A stretch of DNA of 40,348 bases from Mycolicibacterium agri (GTDB lineage: Bacteria > Actinomycetota > Actinomycetes > Mycobacteriales > Mycobacteriaceae): contig NZ_PDCP01000053.1 in the NCBI RefSeq assembly GCF_002553505.1, positions 1 to 40,348 on the forward strand. Reading direction: 5' to 3'. Positions 22,832 through 30,127 of this stretch are shown in pieces. Within the stretch, counting starts at the first letter, position 1, and each line of letters begins with the position of its first letter. The notes beneath the pieces were generated by a model, which had not been told where the DNA came from, did not search any database, and saw only the letters and a program-made list of their open reading frames with translations. Made by a program: the position numbers and the translations under genes.

Positions 22832-23878
22832 CTAGCCGGCCGCCTCGATCACCAGCACGCCCGTCGGCTCCGTGCCGACCGTCACCCGATCCCCCGGCGT
22901 GAACGCGCGCGCCGCCGAACTGGCCATCTGCGCGCCGACGACGGTGCCGTCGGCTAGCGTGCAGTACACCCGCGAGATCGGCCCGAGGAACGCCACCGAC
23001 GTCACCGTCGCATCACCGTGCGGGTCGGCGGTGACGGTGACCGACTCCGGGCGCACCATCGCAAGGCCCGCACCCGAGCTGATCGATCCGGGCAGCGCGG
23101 GCACGGACGTGCCGAGCAGTTGCACCTGTCCACCCGAAACCGACGCCGGCACTTTGTTGTTCAGGCCGACGAACTCCGCGACGAACGGTGTCGCAGGGTT
23201 GGCGTAAAGCTCCGCGGGGGCAGCCAGTTGCTCGAGCTTGCCGTGGCTCATCACCCCGACACGGTCGGCGACCGCGAGCGCCTCCTCCTGGTCGTGAGTG
23301 ACGAAAAGCGTTGTCGTGCCTACCTCCAACTGCACGCGACGGATCTCGTCGCGCAGCTGCACCCGCACCTTCGCGTCGAGCGCGGACAGCGGCTCGTCCA
23401 GCAGCAGCACGCGAGGCTGGATCGCCAACGCCCGCGCCAGCGCGACGCGCTGCTGCTGGCCACCGGACAGCTCGCTGGCGTACTTGTGCCGATGCTCCGA
23501 CAGCCCCACCAGTTTAAGCATCTCGTTGGCGCGAGAAAGCCGTTGCGCCTTGTCCTTTCCACGCATCTTGAGCCCGAACGCGACATTTTCGAGCACGGTC
23601 AGATGCGGGAATAGGCTGTAGGCCTGGAAGACCATGCCCATGTCGCGCTTGTTCGCGGGCACCCGCGTCACGTCCTTGCCGTCGACCAACACGGTGCCCG
23701 ACGTCGGCTCGTCCAGACCGGCCAGGATGCGCAGCGCCGTGGTCTTGCCGCAACCCGACGGGCCCAACAGCGCAACGAGTTCGCCCGGCGCGATGTGCAA
23801 CGTCAAACCGTCGAGGGCCTTGACCGACCCGTACACCCGGGTCAGCTCGTTGAGTTCGACGGAAACCCCGTTGGTCAT
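22832..23878 (-). CDS. ABC importer ATP-binding protein (PotA/FbpC type)
   Basis: 348 residues. Walker A is GPSGCGKTT (39-47), the Q-loop is Gln85 (VFQAYSLFP), the signature is LSGGQ (137-141) and Walker B is LLLDEP (158-163), followed by FVTHDQEEAL. A C-terminal TOBE domain from about 265 (GLAMVRPESVTV) marks the CUT/polyamine/iron class. It powers uptake through the two permeases. The ATG overlaps the stop of the upstream permease (ATGA). It is the last gene of the operon. The substrate cannot be read from this subunit. Confidence 0.93.
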   Translation of the reverse strand: MTNGVSVELNELTRVYGSVKALDGLTLHIAPGELVALLGPSGCGKTTALRILAGLDEPTSGTVLVDGKDVTRVPANKRDMGMVFQAYSLFPHLTVLENVAFGLKMRGKDKAQRLSRANEMLKLVGLSEHRHKYASELSGGQQQRVALARALAIQPRVLLLDEPLSALDAKVRVQLRDEIRRVQLEVGTTTLFVTHDQEEALAVADRVGVMSHGKLEQLAAPAELYANPATPFVAEFVGLNNKVPASVSGGQVQLLGTSVPALPGSISSGAGLAMVRPESVTVTADPHGDATVTSVAFLGPISRVYCTLADGTVVGAQMASSAARAFTPGDRVTVGTEPTGVLVIEAAG

Positions 23879-24705
23879 GCAGGAACTCCAGGTTTGGTGG
23901 CGGAGGTGGGGGCGGCGACGGCCGGATCGACTGCGCGCCTGCGGCCACGGGTGATCAGGGCGAGCACCAGCAGCAGGATGAAGCCGAACACGAGCGTCGC
24001 CAGCGACGCAGCCACCGACGTGGGGCCGTCGGTCTTGCCGATCAGGACGATCTGCACCTGCAAGGTCTGATAGCCCGACAACGACGCAATCGTGAACTCC
24101 CCCAACACGACTGCGATCGAGATGAAGGCCGCCGACAGGATGCCCGACCAGATGTTGGGCACCACCACCCGCGCGATCGTGGTGAACCAGCCCGCACCGA
24201 GCGACCGCGCCGCCTCCGAGAGGGTTTTCAAGTCGATCGCCGACAACGCGGCGTCCAGCGCGCGGTAGGCGAACGGCAGCACCAGCACCACGTAGACGAA
24301 CGTCAACGTCAGCGCCGACTCGCCGAGGAAGTACGTCACCCACAGATAGACGTTGCGCAGTCCGACGACGATCACCAGCGCCGGAATCGTCAGCGGCAGC
24401 AGGCAGAGGAACTCGACGGCGCCCTTGGCCCACGGCGCGCGCAACCTGACCCAGATCATGGTCGGCACCAGAATCACCAGCATCAGCACCACGGTGAACA
24501 CGGCCAGCAGCAACGAGATGACAATGGCCTGATACAGCGCCTGGTCCTGCACGAGGTTCTTCCACGCCTGCAGCGTGCGACCGCCCGCGAGCAGGTTGCG
24601 AGTGGAGAAATCGGCCATCGCGTACAGCGGGAACAGGAAGAACAACCCGAAGACGACGAACAGCAGCCCGCGAAACACCTTGCCGCCGAGGCTGACCCGT
24701 CTCAT
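23875..24705 (-). CDS. ABC importer permease (PotC/FbpB-like)
   Basis: 276 residues with six predicted membrane helices. The EAA loop is EAARSLGAGWFTTIARVVVPNIWSG, the contact site for the ATPase. The ATG at 24705 overlaps the stop of the other permease as ATGA and has GAGGTGG at proper distance; a GTG at 24714 is possible but less likely. It pairs with the other permease as a heterodimeric channel in the cytoplasmic membrane. Confidence 0.9.
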   Translation of the reverse strand: MRRVSLGGKVFRGLLFVVFGLFFLFPLYAMADFSTRNLLAGGRTLQAWKNLVQDQALYQAIVISLLLAVFTVVLMLVILVPTMIWVRLRAPWAKGAVEFLCLLPLTIPALVIVVGLRNVYLWVTYFLGESALTLTFVYVVLVLPFAYRALDAALSAIDLKTLSEAARSLGAGWFTTIARVVVPNIWSGILSAAFISIAVVLGEFTIASLSGYQTLQVQIVLIGKTDGPTSVAASLATLVFGFILLLVLALITRGRRRAVDPAVAAPTSATKPGVPA

Positions 24706-25550
24706 TTCAGCCACCTCGCGGTGCGCCGGACCAGCGCATTGTAGGCGACCATGACCACCGCGACGACGACGATCATCTCCAACGCCAGCGCATACGCGAA
24801 CCCGGATTGGCCCAGCACCACCTCGCTGGTCAACGCCGCCCGGATCAGCAGTGGCACGATCGGGCTGCCCTGGCTGACCAGCGCCGCGGCGGTGGCGTAA
24901 GCGGCAAATGCGTTGGCGAACAACAGCAGAACCGATCCGAGGAACGCCGGTGTCAGCAGTGGGATCGCGACCTCCCGCCAGTATTGGAAGGTCGACGCGC
25001 CGAGGCTGACGGCGGCCTCACGCCACTGCTCGCGCAGCCCCTCCAGCGCGGGCACGAACACGATCACCATCAACGGGATCTGGAAGTAGGTGTAGACCAG
25101 GATCAACCCGGCCAGGCTGTACAGCCAGCCCGAGCCTGCGAGGTTCCAGCCGAAGTGCTCCTGCACCCACACCGTCAGCACGCCGTTCAACCCAACGGTG
25201 GCCAGAAACGCGAATGCCAGTGCGACACCGCCGAATTGGGCCAGCACGCTGCACAGCGAAATGACCGCCCTGCGCACCACCGAGCTGGGCGGGCTGCTGA
25301 TGATCAGCCACGCCAGCACGGCGCCGAACACCGCGCCGATGATCGCCGTGCTGCCCGAGAGCAGCACGCTCTTCCACAGCGCCGTCAACGCCGTTTCCGA
25401 GAACAGCGCCGCAATCCGCTCGAGCGAGAACGCCCCGTCGACGAACACCGCGCTGACGATCACCGTCGCGGTCGGAATCAGCAGGAAGATCGTGACGAGC
25501 GCGAGAAACGGCAGGAGTGGCAGCGCGTCGCGAATTCGTCTGGCCAACAA
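24702..25550 (-). CDS. ABC importer permease (PotB/FbpB-like)
   Basis: 282 residues with about six helices. The EAA loop is EAAVSLGASTFQYWREVAIPLLTPA. The N-terminus LPLLPFLALVTIFLLIPTATVIVSAVF is typical of the first permease of spermidine- or iron-type importers. The start is TTG, with AGAAGGGA upstream. The gap to the binding-protein gene is 20 bp and the overlap with the next permease is four bases, so it is cotranscribed. Confidence 0.9.
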   Translation of the reverse strand: MLARRIRDALPLLPFLALVTIFLLIPTATVIVSAVFVDGAFSLERIAALFSETALTALWKSVLLSGSTAIIGAVFGAVLAWLIISSPPSSVVRRAVISLCSVLAQFGGVALAFAFLATVGLNGVLTVWVQEHFGWNLAGSGWLYSLAGLILVYTYFQIPLMVIVFVPALEGLREQWREAAVSLGASTFQYWREVAIPLLTPAFLGSVLLLFANAFAAYATAAALVSQGSPIVPLLIRAALTSEVVLGQSGFAYALALEMIVVVAVVMVAYNALVRRTARWLK

Positions 25551-25570
25551 TCCCTTCTACTCCTCGCGGC

Positions 25571-26707
25571 TCAGCCGACGGCCTTCGCCCAGTTCTCCGC
25601 GAGATACTTGGTGGCCTTCTCCGTCTGCTCGGGTGTCGGAACGGTGACCGGCCCGTCGACGACTGGGATCTTGGCGACCGCATCCTTGTCGATGGTGCCC
25701 GCCTGAATCATCTGATCGGCCCGCACCGGCCGCACCCCGCCTGCGGCGTACAGGTTCTGGCCCTCGTCGCTGTAGAGGAACTCCTCCCACAGCCGCGCGG
25801 CCGCCGGGTGTGGCGCGTCCTTGTTGATGGCCTGGTAGTAGTAGCCGGCGACCACGGCGTTCGGCGGCACGAACACCTTCCAGCTGGGCAGCTTCGCGGT
25901 TTCGGCGGAGTTGAGGTAATTCCAGTCGATGACCACCGGTGTCTGGCCCGACTCGATCGTCGCCGGCGTCGGGTCGACGGGCAGGAAGTTGCCCGCGGCC
26001 TTGAGTTTGCGGAAGAACTCGACGCCGGGCGCGATGTCGTCGACGGAACCGCCCTGCGACAGCGCGACCATCAACACGCCGGAGAACGCCGCACCCGCCT
26101 GCGTCGGGTCGCCGTTGAGGGCCACCTTGCCGCTGAATTCGGGCTTGAGAAGGTCGTTGACGTCGGTCACCTCCGGCACCTTCGCCGAGTCGTAGCCGAT
26201 CGACATGTAGCCGCCGTAGTCGTTCACCCAGGTGCCGTCGGGATCCTTGTACGCGGCCGGGATGTCGTCGAACGTGGCGACCTTATAGGGCGCGAACATG
26301 TCGGTGTTGGCCAGGGCCACGGACTGCCCGAGGTCGAAGACGTCGGGCGCGGTGCTCTTGCCCTTCTGCTGGTTGGCGGCGTTGATCTCGTCCTGGCTCG
26401 CCGCGTCCGGCTGGGCGGAATTCACCTTGATGCCGTACTTGTCGGAGAACGCCTTGATGATCGCGCCGTAGTTGGCCCAGTCCGGCGGCAGCGCGATGAC
26501 GTTGAGTTCACCCTCCTTCTTGGCCGCCTCGACCAGCCCCTCCATGCCGCCGAAATCCTCGGCCGAGGTCGCCTCGCTGTAGTTCACCCCTGACTCGGTC
26601 TGATTGCCCTCGCTCTCCTTCTCCGGCGGAGCGCAGGCGGTGAGCCCCGCGGCCAGGAGGAAAGAAGCGGTGAGCGCAGTGAAGCCGACGAGCCGAGAGT
26701 TCTTCAT
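25571..26707 (-). CDS. ABC importer solute-binding lipoprotein
   Basis: 378 residues. The signal peptide ends in lipobox LTAC (Cys25). A two-lobe binding protein of the SBP_bac_6/8 class follows: EGLVEAAKKEGELNVIALPP, YGGYMSIGYDSAKVPEV, SGKVALNGDPTQAGAAFSG and PTPATIESGQTPVVIDWNY. Polyamine, ferric ion, thiamine and 2-aminoethylphosphonate binders share this architecture. I cannot choose among them, though the lack of a paired-Tyr iron site argues mildly against ferric ion. It is the first gene of the operon, anchored outside the membrane. Confidence 0.9.
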   Translation of the reverse strand: MKNSRLVGFTALTASFLLAAGLTACAPPEKESEGNQTESGVNYSEATSAEDFGGMEGLVEAAKKEGELNVIALPPDWANYGAIIKAFSDKYGIKVNSAQPDAASQDEINAANQQKGKSTAPDVFDLGQSVALANTDMFAPYKVATFDDIPAAYKDPDGTWVNDYGGYMSIGYDSAKVPEVTDVNDLLKPEFSGKVALNGDPTQAGAAFSGVLMVALSQGGSVDDIAPGVEFFRKLKAAGNFLPVDPTPATIESGQTPVVIDWNYLNSAETAKLPSWKVFVPPNAVVAGYYYQAINKDAPHPAAARLWEEFLYSDEGQNLYAAGGVRPVRADQMIQAGTIDKDAVAKIPVVDGPVTVPTPEQTEKATKYLAENWAKAVG

Positions 26708-26770
26708 GGGTGAACCTTTCCGATGGGCAGGCAGACCGATGGTGGCGCGTTGGTGACGACGCCGGGTCGG

Positions 26771-26791
26771 CGCGGTGAATGCTTCACCGCG
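26771..26791. promoter_or_regulatory. Perfect 21-bp inverted repeat upstream of the ABC importer operon
   Basis: CGCGGTGAA (26771-26779) and TTCACCGCG (26783-26791) match perfectly across a 3-base spacer. It is 64 bp upstream of the binding-protein ATG and 110 bp from the divergent gene. The symmetry and size fit an operator for a dimeric repressor (GntR- or LacI-like). Confidence 0.6.
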
Positions 26792-26888
26792 GCGTTGGAA
26801 CCTTATCGTGGCTGCGCACTGATGGCAGCGGGTTCTCGCGAGTGTGTATTTATCCGCAGTGCGCGCGCATTTGCCCTGGTCGTGGCGT

Positions 26889-26894
26889 TAGCAT
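26889..26894 (+). promoter_or_regulatory. -10 element of a leaderless promoter (TAGCAT)
   Basis: TAGCAT-N6-GTG (26901). The ATG at 26898 is only three bases after the hexamer, so the GTG is the better start. Confidence 0.45.
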
Positions 26895-26900
26895 CGGATG

Positions 26901-27548
26901 GTGCCGGAGAAGGGGGCCTCGGGGGACGTCGACTACCCGTGGGAAGACTCCGACGGGAGCGACGGCGTTGACGTCTTCGACGAGGGATACGACGACGGAT
27001 ACGTCGAGCAAGACGGCCCCGTTGACGCGGGGTCGCAGCGCGACCTGGACTACCTGCTGGGCGAGCAGGCTCATCGCCACGACGGGTTCGACGCGTTCGA
27101 TGAATCCACCTGGGACGACGAGATTTTCACGCCCTTGGTGGCGACGCCGTGGTACCGGTCGCGGCGGGCGTTGCCGCTGCTGATGGCCAGCGGTGCGGCG
27201 CTGTCGGCGTTGGTCGTGTCGGTGGTTCTGCTTTTTGTCCGCGACTCGTCGACGGCCGTGCGGCCGAAGCCTTCTTCACCGCCCACGACGGCGGTCACCA
27301 CCACACCGGTGGCCACCGCGACGAGTCGGCAACCTCCGCCTCCGCCGCCGGCGGCGCCGCCGCCCGCTCCGCCGCCACCACCATCGGAAGCGCCTCCGGA
27401 GCCGCCGGTGGTGAATCAGGCGCCTGCGCCGGTGATTCGGCCGCCGGCGCCGCGCAGGCCGACGAAAGAGCCCGAGATCGGCGTGACGCGGACGCAGGAG
27501 ACCAGGTCGCCCATCAGCGTCGCACCTCAGCCACGCCGGCCTCGGTGA
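26901..27548 (+). CDS. Single-pass membrane protein with acidic cytoplasmic and Pro-rich exported parts
   Basis: About 215 residues. The first 85 are strongly acidic with Asp/Gly/Tyr repeats (DEGYDDGYVEQDG) and end in an aromatic motif (TPWYRSRRALP). One helix follows at about 93-112 (LMASGAALSALVVSVVLLFV). The remainder is exported and proline-rich (PPPPPPAAPPPAPPPPP) with a basic end. No signal peptide, so type II topology. No family is recognised; the layout recalls mycobacterial wall-spanning proteins. Confidence 0.75.
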   Translation: MPEKGASGDVDYPWEDSDGSDGVDVFDEGYDDGYVEQDGPVDAGSQRDLDYLLGEQAHRHDGFDAFDESTWDDEIFTPLVATPWYRSRRALPLLMASGAALSALVVSVVLLFVRDSSTAVRPKPSSPPTTAVTTTPVATATSRQPPPPPPAAPPPAPPPPPSEAPPEPPVVNQAPAPVIRPPAPRRPTKEPEIGVTRTQETRSPISVAPQPRRPR

Positions 27549-27560
27549 TCATTCGCAGAT

Positions 27561-27803
27561 CTAGCGGTGATGACCGCCGTGGTGAAACAGCAGGCCGTTG
27601 CCGAACGGGAACAGATATGTCGGGTATTGCACCGGGTGGTCGCTGTTGATCTGGACGTTGCCGGGTGACTGGCACTTGGTCGTCTGAGAGCCGACGTAGG
27701 TGCATGTCGGCCCGGTGGGCGCGGCCGCCGCCGTGGGGGCCGCCACGATCGCGGCCGAGGCGACTCCCGCCATGACCAACGTCGAGATGTGGCGCAGCTT
27801 CAT
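27561..27803 (-). CDS. Small secreted protein
   Basis: 80 residues. The signal peptide is MKLRHISTLVMAGVASAAIV up to AAAAP, cleaved near residue 28. The mature part of about 50 residues has two cysteines (PTCTYVGSQTTKCQSPGN), probably a disulphide, and a Gly/His-rich end (GLLFHHGGHHR) that could bind metal. The N-terminus resembles that of other short mycobacterial secreted proteins. An 18-bp palindrome lies 25-42 bp upstream of the ATG. Function unknown. Confidence 0.8.
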   Translation of the reverse strand: MKLRHISTLVMAGVASAAIVAAPTAAAAPTGPTCTYVGSQTTKCQSPGNVQINSDHPVQYPTYLFPFGNGLLFHHGGHHR

Positions 27804-27827
27804 GAAAACCCCTGTCTTCGTATTTCC

Positions 27828-27845
27828 AAACTGAACGTTTAGTTT
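27828..27845. promoter_or_regulatory. 18-bp palindrome upstream of the small secreted protein, candidate TetR operator
   Basis: AAACTGAACGTTTAGTTT pairs in eight of nine positions around its centre. It is between the TetR stop and the secreted-protein start, at promoter distance from the latter. Confidence 0.6.
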
Positions 27846-27888
27846 CAACAGGGACAGACGTACCAAAATGCCCACACCAGCGGTGATG

Positions 27889-28500
27889 TCAGTCACCGGC
27901 GGCCAGCCCGCGGATTGCTACATCCACGAGCGTGTCGGCCGCGGCGTCGGTCAACTCGCCCTGGCCGAAGAGGAGCCGATACAGCGGCGGCCCGATGATG
28001 ACGTCGAGAGCCGCATCCGGGTCTACGTCGGCGCGGAACTCGCCACGCTCGACGCCGCGCATCCAGATCGCGCGGAACGTGTCACGGCGCGACTCGACGA
28101 GGTTGGTGCGCAACTCCCGGTGCACCAGCGGATCGGCCTGCGCCTCGCCGACCAGTTGGGCGAACACACGCCCGCTTGGCCCGGAGTAGAAGTGCATCAG
28201 CCCGCGCACCACAGCGGTCAGATCGTCGCGCGCGGAGCCGGTGTCAGGATCCTGGGACTCGGCGGTGATCTCGGACAGGAACGCCTCGATGGCCACGGCG
28301 TACTTGTTCGGCCACCACTTGTAGATCGTGGCCTTGCTGGCGCCGCTGCGGTTGGCGATCTCCTCGGTCGTCATCGCCCGCAGCCCCACCTCATGCAAGA
28401 GCTCCGAGGTGGCGCGCAGCACGGCGGCGCGCGACGCCTCGCTGCGCGGGCGTCCGGGGCGACTGCGCGGTGCCGGCTCGGCGACCCGGCTAGCAGACAT
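27889..28500 (-). CDS. TetR-family transcriptional regulator
   Basis: 203 residues. The N-terminus has a basic arm (RSRPGRPRSEASRAAVL). The helix-turn-helix is AMTTEEIANRSGASKATIYKWWPNKYAVAI (about 42-71), a Trp-containing TetR recognition helix. The C-terminal part FAQLVGEAQADPLVHRELRT to DVIIGPPLYRLLFGQGEL is the TetR_C_16/AcrR-type ligand domain. It is divergent from the oxidoreductase gene, and an inverted repeat lies in the 83-bp gap. It probably represses that gene, the downstream secreted protein, or both. Confidence 0.92.
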   Translation of the reverse strand: MSASRVAEPAPRSRPGRPRSEASRAAVLRATSELLHEVGLRAMTTEEIANRSGASKATIYKWWPNKYAVAIEAFLSEITAESQDPDTGSARDDLTAVVRGLMHFYSGPSGRVFAQLVGEAQADPLVHRELRTNLVESRRDTFRAIWMRGVERGEFRADVDPDAALDVIIGPPLYRLLFGQGELTDAAADTLVDVAIRGLAAGD

Positions 28501-28518
28501 CCGCGGTTCCGCAGATAA

Positions 28519-28533
28519 TGAACTGCGCGTTCA
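28519..28533. promoter_or_regulatory. Inverted repeat between divergent TetR and oxidoreductase genes
   Basis: TGAAC and GTTCA face each other across five bases. A second repeat, ACAAT-N7-ATTGT (28533-28549), overlaps a TACTAT -10 hexamer (28541-28546) for the oxidoreductase. Either could be the operator. Confidence 0.5.
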
Positions 28534-28583
28534 CAATTTCTACTATTGTCCATTCCCGCTGCACCGCAACTCGAGAAGGACAA

Positions 28584-28991
28584 ATGACCGACTTCGACGC
28601 GAAGGAACGATTCGCCGCCGCACCCGTCGCCCTGCTGGCGACCGCGGGCGCCGACGGCGTCCCGCACATCGTTCCGGTGGTCCTCGCGGTCCACCACGAC
28701 ACCATCTACACCGCCGTCGACGCCAAGCGGAAGTCGACGCGGCGGCTCCGCCGAATGGTCAACATCGAAGCCAACGCCGAAGTCAGCCTTCTCGTCGACC
28801 ATTACGAGGACGACTGGTCCGCGCTGTGGTGGGCACGGGCCGACGGCACCGCCGAGATCCACTACAGCGGAGAGGAAATGGCGGTCGGCTACTTCGAGTT
28901 GCGCCGCAAGTACCCGCAGTACCAGCGGGTGGCCCTCGACGGTCCGGTCATCACCGTCAACGTCAGGCGGTGGACGGGGTGGCAGGCCTGA
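28584..28991 (+). CDS. PPOX-class F420-dependent oxidoreductase-like protein
   Basis: 135 residues of the split-barrel flavin/F420 fold. Landmarks are RFAAAPVALLATAGADGVPHI, YTAVDAKRKSTRRLRRMVNI, VSLLVDHYEDDWSALWWARADG and QYQRVALDGPVITVNVRRW. It matches the TIGR03668/Rv0121c-type family; F420 is the expected cofactor but the substrate is unknown. The ATG at 28584 has AGAAGGA five bases upstream. The relative lies next to fusA2 in M. tuberculosis (from memory); here it is 3 kb away. Confidence 0.87.
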   Translation: MTDFDAKERFAAAPVALLATAGADGVPHIVPVVLAVHHDTIYTAVDAKRKSTRRLRRMVNIEANAEVSLLVDHYEDDWSALWWARADGTAEIHYSGEEMAVGYFELRRKYPQYQRVALDGPVITVNVRRWTGWQA

Positions 28992-29033
28992 ATCGCCCAA
29001 ATCCGCGGCCCCGCAAGGGAATAAATCTTTGCT

Positions 29034-29049
29034 AGTGAGCGTCATCACA
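29034..29049. promoter_or_regulatory. CRP-like site AGTGAGCGTCATCACA
   Basis: It contains GTGA-N6-TCAC exactly, the core of the mycobacterial CRP consensus. It lies 218 bp upstream of the secreted-protein ATG at 29267. CRP or its paralogue at 19072 could bind here. Confidence 0.45.
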
Positions 29050-29102
29050 CAAACACGTGAGGGCGTCCGGCCCTACCATTGATTCCGGTCAGGGCTCCGG
29101 AC

Positions 29103-29138
29103 GATCGGATTCTGCCAACCATCGATCAATTTCTGCCA
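29103..29138. repeat. Two direct repeats 21 bp apart
   Basis: GATCGGATTCTGCCA (29103-29117) and GATCAATTTCTGCCA (29124-29138) match in 12 of 15 positions and are spaced by two helical turns, which suits a regulator binding one face of the DNA. The rest of the 275-base region up to 29267 shows no gene. Confidence 0.4.
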
Positions 29139-29266
29139 CTGGAATTAATCCGTCTGACCTGTTGGTTCTTTTGATCATGCCGGACAGAAATGATCTTCAC
29201 CCGGTACTCACAGCGGCCGAACCGCCGGTCCGGCCGCACACAACAGAACAACAGAAGGCACCAAAG

Positions 29267-29566
29267 ATGAAGAAGTACGGATTAGCCACCATCGTCGCCG
29301 GCGGATTGGCAGCGGCGACACTGGGTCTGGCCGCGCCCGCCATGGCCGCCCCCACTGGGCCAGGCAATGCCCAGGAGACCATCAACGAACTGAAGGCCGA
29401 TGGCTACAAGGTCATCGTGAACCGCATCGGCGGCACCCCGCTCGAACAAGCGACCGTGGTCGCCGTACGATCGGGACAGACCTTCACACGGACGGACTCC
29501 GGCAACCCTGGAGACGATTTCGCCACGGTAGTCACGAACAAGACGGTCTACGTCGACGTCCGCTGA
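29267..29566 (+). CDS. Small secreted mycobacterial protein
   Basis: 99 residues. The signal peptide MKKYGLATIVAGGLAAATLG ends at APAMAAP (cleavage near 27). The mature domain, NAQETINELKADGYKVIVNRI, then TPLEQATVVAVRSGQTF and TVVTNKTVYVDVR, is a compact alpha/beta unit with no cysteine. This small mature domain is common among mycobacterial exported proteins; function is unknown. A good terminator follows, and the long upstream region carries a CRP-like site, so it is probably a regulated single-gene unit. Confidence 0.88.
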   Translation: MKKYGLATIVAGGLAAATLGLAAPAMAAPTGPGNAQETINELKADGYKVIVNRIGGTPLEQATVVAVRSGQTFTRTDSGNPGDDFATVVTNKTVYVDVR

Positions 29567-29583
29567 CCCACACCGGCGAGAGC

Positions 29584-29612
29584 AAGGGGCACCCCGATCG
29601 GGTGCCCCTTCT
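29584..29612 (+). terminator. Strong hairpin terminator
   Basis: AAGGGGCACCC and GGGTGCCCCTT make a perfect 11-bp stem with a 5-base loop, followed by CTTCTTCG. It closes the secreted-protein transcript. Confidence 0.8.
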
Positions 29613-29639
29613 TCGTCGGTCGGGCAGCCCTGTGATCAT

Positions 29640-30068
29640 GTGTCCGTGACCGAGTACTCGCTGCCGATCGTGCCGCGCTACGCCGAGGTCGACCAGCAGG
29701 GCGTGGTCTTCAACGGCCACTACCTCACCTGGTTCGACGAGGCGGTGACGGGCTTCTTCGACCACCTCGGCGCGAGCTATCCGGAACTGATGTCCGCGGG
29801 TCTGGATATGCAGTTGGTGCACACCGAGATTGACTACGCGGCACCGGTGCGATGGCGGGATAGAGTGCACGTCGCGGTGACGTGCGAGCGGGTCGGCACG
29901 ACAAGTTTCACGATCGGCTTCGCGGTCCACCGCAGCCGCGGCGACGACGAAGACGGCGGCGACGAACTGGTCGCGGTGCGCGGGCGCAACGTCTACGTCG
30001 TCGTCTCGACCGAGGACTGGACCAAGCGACCGGTGCCCGACGACCTTCGGACGGCGCTGACCCAGTAG
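29640..30068 (+). CDS. Acyl-CoA thioesterase, 4HBT hotdog family
   Basis: About 142 residues. PRYAEVDQQGVVFNGHYLTWFDEA is the 4-hydroxybenzoyl-CoA thioesterase signature, with the catalytic Asp at 18. HTEIDYAAPVRWRDRVHVAV and the terminal RNVYVVVS complete a single hotdog domain. It should hydrolyse a short or aromatic acyl-CoA in the cytoplasm. Start is the GTG at 29640 or the GTG at 29646. Confidence 0.9.
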   Translation: MSVTEYSLPIVPRYAEVDQQGVVFNGHYLTWFDEAVTGFFDHLGASYPELMSAGLDMQLVHTEIDYAAPVRWRDRVHVAVTCERVGTTSFTIGFAVHRSRGDDEDGGDELVAVRGRNVYVVVSTEDWTKRPVPDDLRTALTQ

Positions 30069-30077
30069 CGATCTTCG

Positions 30078-30091
30078 TTACCTGTCAGGTA
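30078..30091. promoter_or_regulatory. TACCT-GTC-AGGTA inverted repeat, candidate operator of the XRE regulator
   Basis: Perfect 5-bp arms with a 3-base spacer (30079-30091), extended by a T at 30078. It sits at about -50 to -37 relative to the leaderless GTG at 30128, covering the -35 region. Confidence 0.55.
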
Positions 30092-30115
30092 GTAGTCATG
30101 CCGATCGCGCGGCGC

Positions 30116-30121
30116 TACCGT
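30116..30121 (+). promoter_or_regulatory. -10 element of a leaderless promoter (TACCGT)
   Basis: TACCGT-N6-GTG (30128). It decides against the ATG at 30098, which would sit between operator and promoter. Confidence 0.5.
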
Positions 30122-30127
30122 CGGCTT

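Noticed and set aside
22832..24565. 577-codon frame suggesting a permease-ATPase fusion
   Set aside because: The ATPase starts at its own ATG (23878) with family-like N-terminus; the upstream part is the wrong frame of the permease gene.
26771..26791. Perfect palindrome as a terminator
   Set aside because: It lies between divergent genes, where no transcript needs to end, and lacks a T-run; an operator is more likely.
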